From Semisulcospira habei (taxonomy: Eukaryota; Mollusca; Gastropoda; Semisulcospiridae): a stretch of DNA of 64,000 bases. How positions within the stretch are numbered: position 1 is the first letter of the stretch; each line of letters opens with the position of its first letter. A program made the position numbers and the translations under genes. The notes beneath the pieces were generated by a model. It did not search any database, was not told the origin of the DNA, and worked only from the letters and a program-made list of their open reading frames with translations. Positions 56,165 through 64,000 of the stretch are shown here, in pieces. The DNA lies in contig BTPG01000004.1 of assembly GCA_036245525.1 (NCBI GenBank), positions 228,976,550 to 229,040,549 on the forward strand, in the 5' to 3' direction.

Positions 56165-56584
56165 TATGGGGCGGTCTGTGGCGCAGTGGTTAAGACGCCT
56201 GCCACCAATGCCAAAGGTGCGCGGTTCGATACCGGGTTCCGGCGTTGGACTTTCTCCTCTGGAAGTGTCACCGTTAATTCGGGCGGACCGTCGGGGTTCT
56301 TTCTCCGGTACTCCGGTTCTTCCCCCCCCCCCCCCCCCCCCACTTTGGTACCGGTCTCAGACCACTTTACAAATTTCAAATACAAGCGATCAAAAATTCT
56401 CTGTAACTTTAGTAGCTGACTGGCCCTTCGTCTGTCTTGTACTGTGTTTGTCTTAAATGGCGTAAATCCGTGTCTGTTTCGTGAGTGTGTGTGTTGGGTT
56501 TCAGGCGCGGCGCTTTGAGTCGATTTCCCCAAAATTGAGAAAAAGCGCCTATATAATAACGGTATTATTATTAATTATTATTAT
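56165..56584 (+). mobile_element. tRNA-derived SINE, full length
   Basis: The head GGGCGGTCTGTGGCGCAGTG is tRNA-like: A box TGGCGCAGTGGTTAAG (56179-56194) and B box GGTTCGATACC (56223-56233), the two parts of an RNA polymerase III promoter. A ~300-bp body includes a C run (56322-56341), and the tail reads GCGCCTATATAATAACGG then (TTA)n. It splits the RNase H region of DIRS copy 2. The tail resembles the 3' end of the CR1/L2-like LINE at 18623. Confidence 0.9.
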
Positions 56585-57596
56585 TCTGCGCTGGACCGAC
56601 ACGGCTTGGTTGGCTTCGGGAGTCCCCCTGTCCTCCCCTCCCCCACACCTCTCCCTGTGTGTCGACGCGAGTCGGTCTGGGTGGGGAGCCCACCTGCTTC
56701 CTCAGTTCCTTACGACGTCCGGCCTCTGGCCTCCGGAATTTGAGGACAAGCACATCAATTGGTTGGAGCTGCAGGCAGTCTGGCAAGCCCTCGTCGTTTG
56801 GGAAGACCAGCTTAGGAACCAACAGCTTCTCATCCTCTCCGACAACACGACAGTGGTTGCCTACAGACAGAGACAAGGCGGCACCCGCTCCCCCGACCTG
56901 TGCATGCTCCTCTACCGTTTGATGATCTGGACCGAGGACCGCAACATCTACCTCCTTGTGCGACACATTCCCGGCCACCTGAATGTTTTAGCGGACTCTC
57001 TCTCCCGTCGTGGCCAGTTGCTCCACACGGAATGGACGTTACGCCAGGATATCTTCCGGATGATCTGCGCCCATTGGGACACCCCGTTAATTGATCTTTT
57101 CACCACGAGGTGGAACCACCAGCTTCACCTTTTCGTATCCCCGATTCTGGACCCGCTGGCCTGGGCGGTCGACGCCCTCTCGATTCCCTGGGACGGTCTC
57201 ATCGCTTACGCGTACCCCCCGACGGTCTTCGTCCCCAAAGTCCTCCACAAACTTCGGGAGTGCAACGCGGTCCTGCTTCTGGTCGCCCCGTTCGCTTGGT
57301 CCCGTTCCTGGACCACCGACCTTCTCAGCCTCGCTACTTCTCCTCCCCTGCGCCTTCCCACGCCCCGCACTATGCTCAAGCAACCGCGGCAGGCACTGTT
57401 CCACCCGTGTCCGGAGCGCCTGCTACTTCACGCCTGGAGGTTGTGCGGCAAGCCCTCACCGCTAGAGGCTTCTCGGGTGCAGCAGTGGAGGCGATCGCTG
57501 CAGCCCGCAAACCATCTACCCGGCGTGTCTACGAAGGAAAGTGGCGCATTTTGTGCTCCTGGTGCGACGTCCGTTGACTCTTACCCACCGGATTGA
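56585..57596 (+). pseudogene. DIRS copy 2 RNase H and C-terminal extension
   Basis: CVDASRSGWGAHLLP (~56660), INWLELQAVWQAL, LSDNTTVVAYRQ and HLNVLADSLSRRGQ follow the SINE. The extension VDLF-like LIDLFTTRWNHQLH..AYAYPPTVFVP ends near 57596. Domain residues are intact, but it is detached from the RT by the SINE. Confidence 0.85.
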
Positions 57597-58496
57597 CTAA
57601 CCCCCAGCTCGCGGACTTCTTCCTATGGCTTTTCGTAGACCAAGGTTTGGCTCTGATCACCATCAGGGGCTACTTGTCCATGATCGCCGACACTTACTGA
57701 CACCTTGGCTACCCTGACCCTGGCGCTTGCAAAGACCTCGCCGACCTTATGTCCAATTTCAGCCTACAGCGTCCGACTCAGCGTTCCCTTGTGCCTCGCT
57801 GGGACCTACCTTGGGTGCTGACTTGGCTGAATTCACCCCGCTTCGAGCCCGTAGCTCTCGCCCGCCTGGCGGATGTTACACGCAAGACCTGCTTTCTTCT
57901 GGCTTTGGCCACTGCGTCCAGGGTTAGCGAGCTACATGCACTTTCCGCCCGCCCGGACTGCCTACAGCTTCGGGCGGATCGCTCCGTACAGCTTCTGACG
58001 GACCCCGCCTTCATTGCCAAGACCAGGTCTCCTCTGACTGCCCCGCAGATCATCACCTTGCGGCCCCTGGGAGGGCCTGACTGTCCTCGGGAGACTAGGC
58101 AACAAGATCCCGTGCGAGCCCTTCGCATTTACCTGCGCCGTACCAAAGCTATCCGAAGAGGGCGCTCTCGCCTCTTCCTGCCCCTACAACCTGGCAAGAC
58201 TGATATCACAGCCCAGACGATCTCTTCCTGGCTGCGCTGGGTTATACGATCTGCATACATGGACCTCTCCCCGCTGGTAGCGAAGAGACTGAAGATCCGG
58301 GCACACGAAGTACGTGCCATGGCCACGAGCGTCGCGTTCGATCGGAACTGCGCTGTCAAGGACATCGTGGCGGCAGTGGGCTGGCGAGCGGAGTCTACCT
58401 TCACTCGCTTCTACCTGCGGGATCTGGCGGGCCAGCGCCTTGGTGGGGGACATTACGGTGACACAGCACTCCCTCCCGGCGCTGCAGGCGCCGTAG
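57400..58496 (+). pseudogene. DIRS copy 2 tyrosine recombinase, N-terminal part broken
   Basis: The N-terminal domain (STRRVYEGKWRILCSWC) runs into stops at ~57575 and ~57698 (ADTY followed by TGA). From 57749 an open frame holds the catalytic domain with Arg in ATASRVSELHAL (57920-57922), IRAHEVRAMATS and FTRFYLRDL. All RHRY residues are present in this part. Confidence 0.85.
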
Positions 58497-58594
58497 GTAC
58501 TCACCTAGCTAGCTAGCTGGGAGTTGGCAATGGGAGGACGGTCAGCATAACCGGTAGTTCCGGTGCGGCACCCTCCTCCTATTCGTTTTTCTCC

Positions 58595-58690
58595 CATTTG
58601 TCATGTCACCGGTAATGTTTTTGATGAAATAAATGCATTTTTCTTTAAAAAGGTATTTTTTCGAAAAATACTTACCGATGACATGACTCG
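58595..58690. repeat. DIRS copy 2 internal complementary region
   Basis: GTCACCGGTAATGTTTTTGA joined to GCATTTTTCTTTAAAAAGGT..ACTTACCGATGAC, complements of both outer ends. Confidence 0.88.
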
Positions 58691-58890
58691 GAGGACCCTC
58701 CCACCTGCCCCGCTTGCCACTGGTGAGCCTAGTATCTGACTGGCGAGTCAGGTGACTCAGAACCGGATAGGCAGGATCGGGAGACAACTCTCGGCCCCTC
58801 TGGGTGTTCCCCGAGTGCCTCCCGGGTTGTGGGTTAACACAACCGGTTCGTAGGCTAGAATTGAGCAAGTAGTAGACACTCCCATTTGTC

Positions 58891-59178
58891 ATAATAATAA
58901 CGCATAGCATTTATATGGCGCATTTCTCATACTTATAATATAACTCAATGCGCAGAATGTAGCCGCGAACTGAACCCAACAAGCACGCTCACGTGAATCA
59001 CACGCATTCACTCACACACTGTACGTAAACACAGAACATTCACGTGGTGCTAAGGGCAAGCTCAAGCGAGCTACTGACGGTATTTGGAAATCGTTTTGTA
59101 TTTGAAATTTTATTAAGTTGGCTGAAATTGATACCAAAGTGGAGGGGGAGGAAGAGCCGGAGTACCCGGAGAAAGAAA
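58891..59178 (-). mobile_element. 5'-truncated copy of the same SINE
   Basis: Read on the minus strand it matches the body of the SINE at 56165 (CTCCGGGTACTCCGG, CACTTTGGTA, AAATTTCAAATACAA) and ends GCGCCATATAAATGC..GTTATTATTA. It lies in the right terminus of DIRS copy 2, flanked by TGTCAT duplications. The tRNA-like head is missing. Confidence 0.85.
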
Positions 59179-59235
59179 TGTCATGTCATCGGTAAGTATT
59201 TTTTTAAAAAATACCTTTTAAAGAAAAATGCATTT

Positions 59236-59440
59236 TTGGGCGTAATTTTACGATTTTTACCAGCAAGTACGCCGAATACGACAAAAGTACGAAATTCGGC
59301 AAATCTGTTGAGTTAGTATTTTTGGGTACATTTCTGTTTAAAGATGAGTTGCTTCTTCCAGTTTTCGGTAAATAGTATTACGTTGGTCATTTTGAAAAAA
59401 ATGCCGCTACCGATGAAATCAAAGAAATGCTGTCACACTA
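59236..59440. other. Intergenic gap
   Basis: No feature recognised. Confidence 0.4.
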
Positions 59441-59680
59441 GAGAGCTGCTTGATCACCCTGACAAATACCACTTAAAATCAGACAGAATCAATGAGTTCT
59501 GTGATTCTGTCAGGAGGTACTATGAATCCTCCTGTTCATATCTTTTGAAGAAGCTTCCACTGAATGATCCACACCTAAAACATGCTGACATTTTGACAGC
59601 TTCTCAAGATGATCTCAGGTTTTTCCTCATTCCTAGCTCTTACGACGCATGAGCCCCCCCCCCCCCCCCCCCCAATTTGA
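59441..59680 (+). pseudogene. Coding-like fragment, copy 1 (transposase/ZNF862-like region)
   Basis: An open frame reads LKSDRINEFCDSVRRYYESS, CSYLLKKLPLNDPHLKHA and LTASQDDLRFF, ending in a C run (59656-59674). The pattern resembles a conserved helical segment in hAT-transposase-derived ZNF862-like animal proteins; this is recollection and weak. Copy 2 is at 60490-60752. Confidence 0.4.
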
Positions 59681-59727
59681 TAATCTGGCGAACGGTTAAA
59701 ACGCAGGAGCCCCCCTTCATTGTTTGA

Positions 59728-60489
59728 TAATCTATCTCTATCTATCTCCCGTAGTCTTGCCGACCGTTGGGGCACCACTGATGACTTGGCAACCAGCTCC
59801 CTCCATTCCTCTCTGTTCTCTGCCATTCTCAGCGTATCACCCAGCTTCAGTCCTGTCCACTCTGAGATATTGTCCTCCCATCTTTTCCTCTGTCTTCCTC
59901 TCCTTCGTCCTCCTTGCACAGTGCCTTGCAGGATTGTTTTGGCAAGCCCTGCTGAACGCGTGACATGCCCATACCACTTCAGTTTGCGGTTGTTTTTATT
60001 TTTTTACAATGGCTAATAGGTCTTCATAGGGCCCAATGGCTTGCCTGATTCTGCTTCCCACTTCCACGTTCGTGATGTGATCTCTGTATGAAATGCCAAC
60101 CAGCCTTCGAAAACATCTCATTTCAGTGGCTTGTGTCCTCTCAAGGTCTGCTGTGAGGGTCCATGACTCGCAGGCATACAAAAACACTGAGATGACTAAG
60201 GAGCACATCAGTCTGATCTTGGAGCAGAGTGTGATGTTTCTGGTCTTTAATCTTGTCAGTGCTGTTGTTGTCTGCGCAATCCTGGACAGTATTTCTGGTT
60301 TTTGATCCCTCATCTGTCACAATGGCTCCTAAGTATTTGAATTTATTAACTGTTTCCAGTTTTTGGCTTCCAATCATGACATCAGTGCCAATGCCACTGG
60401 TGTCACAGTTATTGGTCATCAGTTTGGTCTTCTCTGCACTGATTTCCATCCCATACGCAATGGCTGTGCTGTCCAGCTTTTCTACCAGC
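59728..60489 (-). pseudogene. 5'-truncated RTE-like LINE, second copy
   Basis: Minus-strand match to the 3' part of the LINE at 2115-5110: LVEKLDSTAIAYGMEISAEK (60480), KLETVNKFKYLGAIVTDEG, then TILQGTVQGGRRRGRQRKRW (59920) and the (GATA)-type tail at 59728-59760. Several frameshifts. The tail confirms the 3' terminus inferred for the first copy. Confidence 0.88.
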
Positions 60490-60752
60490 TTGATCACCCT
60501 GACAAATACCACTTAAAATCAGACAGAATCAATGAGTTCTATGATTCTGTCAGGAGGTACTATGAATCCACCTGTTCATATCTTCTGAAGAAGCTTCCAC
60601 TGAATGATCCACACCTAAAACATGCTGCCATGTGGATCCTTCCAAGCAGTTGACAGCTTCTCAAGATCATCTCAGGATTTTGCTTAAAAGATTCCTAGCT
60701 CTTCTAGCTCTTAAGACGCATGAGGCCCCTCCCCCCCCCCCCCCCCCCCCCA
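60490..60752 (+). pseudogene. Coding-like fragment, copy 2
   Basis: Direct repeat of 59441-59680 (CTTGATCACCCTGACAAATA, AGGAGGTACTATGAATCC), reading DRINEFYDSVRRYYESTCSY and LKHA, then QLTASQDHLRILLKRFLALL, again followed by a C run (60729-60751). The LINE remnant lies exactly between the copies. Confidence 0.45.
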
Positions 60753-60849
60753 CGTACGCAACCTTAGGTAACAAAAGTACTCTTTTTTTGTCTCTGAGTA
60801 CTAAAATTTGCTCTGTGGAGTACTACTAGATCAGTTTTGAGGTACACAG

Positions 60850-63665
60850 GTCTGATGCAGTGTGCCTCTCCTGCTCCTGTTGTTCCTCCGGTTGCACCTG
60901 CAATGTCTGCGCGCCCTGGATAGAGGAGCTGGTCCCAGCTCTGGAGCTGCTATCGGCGTGAACTTCCACTGCCGTCCAGCAGCCTCACGCATGCCTCGGC
61001 CCCTGACCGACGAAGAAGCACCCACACTGCTGTTGTGGGACAGCACAGGAAGGATCCCCCCTTGCGCACCAACTCGCTCGAGTCTGGTCTGCAGCGAGTC
61101 CGCTCGCCCTGCTTTGCGGACAACAAACGGCTGTCAAGCCCTGACGTTGGGGGACATACTCCCGCCTTGTGCACAAACTCGCTGAAGTCTGGCCCGCAGC
61201 GAGTCTGCTCGCTCCGCTTTGCGGAAAACAAACGGCTGCCAAGCCCTGACGTTGGGGGACGTATTCCCCCCTTGCGCACCAGCTCGCTCGAGCCTGGTCC
61301 GCAGCGAGCTAGCTCGCCCCGCCTTGCGGAGCACAAGCATCACAAGGAAAGAGAAAGAAGTAACTACGCACTGTCCCGACACCAGACCTTTGGCATCATC
61401 TTACGACCCCTGGTACGCGAATACCAGTGCTTCCGATGCCCCTCCCGCAATCCTCCTTTGGGCGGATCCTGAATGGCTCGTGACTGGAGTGCCTCTCTAC
61501 TCTCCGCCCCCCTAGTTGTCCCTCTGCGCCAACGCCACCCGCACTGGCTAGGGCGCGCATCTGCTACCGACATTCCCAACGGCTTCCGGCAGCTGCACCA
61601 CGGACCTCGCCGACTAGCACATCAACTGGTTGGAGCTGCGCACGGGTTGGCAAGCCCTCTTCACCTGGGAAACGACTCTCTGACGCCAGGATCTGCTCGT
61701 CCTTTCCGACAATTCCGCCAGGTTCTCCTACACCCAGAAGCAGGGTGGGACTCGCTCCCCCACCCTCTGCTTTCTTCTCTACCTGCTCCTCCGGTGGTGC
61801 GAAGATCGGGCCATGTTTCAGATGATCTGTACAGCGTGGGAGACTCTCCTGGTCGACCTCTTCGCGGAGAGGTGGAACCGCCAGCTGCCCCTCTTCCTCT
61901 CACCCATGCCGGACCCCCTAGCCTGGGCGACTGCTGCGCTGTCCATCTCCTGGGAAGGTCTCATCGCATATCTACCCTACCCAAGGTCCTGCTCAAGTTG
62001 AAGGGATGCAACGCGATTCTGCTCCTTGTGGCACCGTTCTGCTGGACCCAGTCTGGGACCACCGACCTTCTGATCCTCGCCACAGGGCCCCCCTCTGCGG
62101 CTCCCCACACCAGGCTCGATGCTCACGCAACCACGGCAGGCGCTATACCATCCGTGCACCGAGCGGTTCCTACTACACGCCCTCGCCGCTAGAGGCCTCT
62201 CGAGTGCAGCAGTGGGAGCTTTCGCTGCAGGCCGCAGACCCTTCGAGTCAACGTAGGAACTTTGCGAGTCATGAAGTCTTGGTGCGACGACCGACACCTC
62301 TCTCCAACCGATCTGACATCCCCCCAGCTGGCTGAGTTCTTCCTCTGGCTTTTCGCCAAGCAGCACTTGGCGCCGATTACCATCAGGGGCTACCTGGCCA
62401 TGATTGCCAATTCGTCCCGACCCTTGGGCCGCTCAGACCCCGGCAAGTGCACAGACCTTGCTGACCTGATGGCCACTTCCGTATACAGCACCCGGCCTCC
62501 ACTCCCTGATCCTGCGCTGGGACTTACCTTGGGTACTCACTAGGCTTAACTTGGAACGTTCAAACTGCTTCCCCTATGGACGTTGGCAAATGTAACGCGG
62601 AAGACCTGCTTCTTCTCGCCCTTGCCACGGCCTCCAGAGTGAGTGAGCTGCACGTGTCATTGGCGCACCCCTCCTGCTGCAGTTCAGGAGGGACGGATCT
62701 GTGCATTTACTGATGGACCCGGCCTTCCTGGGTCCCTTTGACCGCCCCCCAGGTGATCATCGTACGGCCGCTGAAGGGGATAAGCCTGTTTCGGGAAGCC
62801 TGATGACAAGACCCGGTGAGAGTCTTACGTGTGTACCTCCGCAGGTGCCGCTCCCGCCTCTTTCTCCCTCTGTCCCCAGGTAGATCAGACATCTTGGCCC
62901 AGACGATTTGTCCTGGCTCTGATGGGTGATATGCTCCGCCTACCAGGACCTCTGCCCTGATGCTGCTAAGCGACTATACATCAGGGCGCACGAGGTCAGA
63001 CCCATGGCTGCAAGCATCGCCTTCGACCGCAACTGTGCTGTCCGAGACATTGTGGCAGCCGTGGGCTGGCGGACATTCGACCTTCACCTGATTCTACCTC
63101 CGAAACCTGGCAGGCCAGCGAGACAACCTGGCCCTGGTGGGGGACATAACACTCCCTCCCAGAGCCTTCGATGCTGTCGGTAACCTTTAGCTAAATTATC
63201 GGGAGTTTGCTCCGGGGAGGGCGGGTCTAGCTAGCTTGGTCGGGTTATTGGGTTACGCGGCACCCACCTCCTTTTCGCCATTCTTCCCTGTAGTAATGGC
63301 ATCGGTTATGTTTTTAAAGAAAAAAATGAATTTTTCTCTAAAATGTATTTTTTCGAAAATTACTTACCGATGCCCTTATTCGGACGGCCCTCCCAACTGC
63401 CCCGCTAGTCAGCTAAGCGAATAAACTGACGTGTCTGCACAGGGCAGTTACCTGTATGGGGTGGGACGGGAGGCTACTCGGGGTACTGGGTCATGGCACC
63501 CCTCTGGCCCTATAGGTACACATCGTAAGTTTTTGGCTAAAATTATGTAAGCTATAATGGTTCCTTGTAGTAATGGCATCGGTAAGCTATAGGATGGTTC
63601 CTTGTAGTAATGGCATCGGTAAGTATTTTTCGAAAATATACATTTTAGAGAAAAATTCATTTTTC
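60850..63665 (+). pseudogene. DIRS-like element, copy 3, degenerate and 5'-truncated
   Basis: The gag zinc module is recognisable (TCNVCAPW, ~60900). RT is missing. RNase H/extension remnants appear at 61480-62050 (MFQMICTAWETLLVDLFAER, LPLFLSPMPDPLAWA). The recombinase is scattered over frames: LTSPQLAEFFLWLF and ITIRGYLAMIAN (~62310-62400), TASRVSEL-type Arg at 62636-62638, and IRAHEVRPMAASIAFDRNCA (~62980). The 3' side keeps the complementary region (63290-63390) and right terminus ending AGAAAAATTCATTTT at ~63665. Confidence 0.82.
61060..61330. repeat. 108-bp tandem repeat inside DIRS copy 3 gag, 2.5 copies
   Basis: Units share CTTGCGCACCAACTCGCT, GCAGCGAGTC..GCTCGC, AACAAACGGCTG and AAGCCCTGACGTTGGGGGAC. 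Not seen in copies 1 or 2. Confidence 0.85.
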
Positions 63666-64000
63666 ACAGATCCCTGCTACCGATATCTATCTTGCTGGCC
63701 GCTGATTTTGGGGTATAGGGCGGATCATGGGGGGGGGGGGGGGGGAGAGAGGGGGCGGTTTCCATATTTCTGTGGGTAGTGAGAAAGTGGAAGATGCTTG
63801 GCGCGCCTCCTTCCCTCAACTAATCTGGCACTACCCATGAATTATCATGGTGACTCCATCTGCTGCAACAGGTACCTGGTCACTAGGTGGCACCTCCACA
63901 CCGTGGGCAATGTTGCTGTGTACCTGGTCACTAGGTGGCACCTCCACACCGTGGGCAATGTTGCTGTGTACCTGGTCACTAGGCGGCACCCCACACCTTG
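63666..64000. repeat. Dispersed repeat R, copy at window end
   Basis: Starts CACAGATCCCTGCTACCGAT, as in 25295-25330, directly after the DIRS copy 3 terminus. It contains a G run (63731-63746) and the same tandem subunits, including the uninterrupted GGCACCTCCACACCGTGGG site. It runs off the window. Confidence 0.88.

Larger units (their letters stand above)
53109..59235 (+). mobile_element. DIRS-like element, copy 2, internally deleted
   Basis: Left terminus 53109-53290 is inverted against 58725-59235 (shared CAACCCGGGAGGCACTCGGG, GAGAGTTGTCTCCCGATC). The internal complementary region is at 58595-58690. Coding order is as in copy 1, but gag has stops, ~1 kb from gag C-terminus through RT motif A is deleted, and two SINEs are inserted (56165-56584 and 58891-59178). 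The G run at 53898-53918 lies in the 5' leader. Confidence 0.9.

Noticed and set aside
56165..56240. A functional tRNA gene
   Set aside because: Although A and B boxes are present, the sequence lacks a closed acceptor stem and continues into a SINE body and tail. A second copy exists nearby.

Overview
This is eukaryotic DNA and almost certainly a gap-rich, repeat-dominated stretch of an animal genome. There are no dense operon-like genes. Exons have GT/AG borders, one large C2H2 zinc-finger exon is intact, and the rest is a nested landscape of retrotransposons, DNA transposons, minisatellites and a large satellite. The mix (DIRS-type tyrosine-recombinase retroelements, CR1/L2-like and RTE-like LINEs, a tRNA-derived SINE, and a transposon with RAG1-like N- and C-terminal signatures known to me mainly from molluscs) suggests a lophotrochozoan, most likely a gastropod-like mollusc. 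The species cannot be told from sequence alone.

Layout. 0-10 kb: foldback element (0.83-1.39 kb) with a 35-bp minisatellite, a broken RTE-like LINE (2.1-5.1 kb) carrying a nested 0.9-kb MITE, a dead Tc1 transposase (5.4-6.4 kb), and arrays of 62-, 44- and 31-bp repeats. 9.97-10.17 kb: a coiled-coil exon. 10.3-16.6 kb: nearly complete DIRS-like element (inverted termini, gag, RT/RNase H, tyrosine recombinase, internal complementary region). 17.0-25.3 kb: a tandemly duplicated ~2.2-kb unit, each copy with a coiled-coil exon and three hairpin repeats. The first copy is interrupted by a 3.9-kb CR1/L2-like LINE and a 0.43-kb retroposon whose empty sites survive in the second copy. 25.63-33.15 kb: a RAG1-like transposon with ~500-bp terminal inverted repeats, a CTCC target duplication and a transposase gene cut in two by a 3.29-kb LINE with 12-bp target duplications. 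33.4-36.4 kb: large zinc-finger exon, followed by a Tigger-like MITE and a 25-bp minisatellite derived from the end of that exon, including its stop codon. 37.9-43.7 kb: more tandem repeats, a G-run array, three hairpin-forming repeats and a LINE fragment. 44.0-50.4 kb: 98/105-bp satellite with 616-bp higher-order structure. 51.6-53.0 kb: fragment of a second tyrosine-recombinase retroelement on the minus strand. 53.1-59.2 kb: second DIRS copy, internally deleted and hit twice by a SINE. 59.4-60.8 kb: duplicated coding-like fragment around a LINE remnant. 60.85-63.67 kb: third, decayed DIRS copy. 63.67-64 kb: the same dispersed repeat into which the RAG1-like transposon inserted.

How it fits together. 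The coiled-coil exons and the zinc-finger exon lie on the plus strand and their splice phases agree. They may form one host gene whose introns have absorbed the DIRS, LINE and RAG1-like insertions; this is inference. All mobile-element genes seen carry at least one disabling change except possibly small parts, so the window records past rather than clearly current activity.
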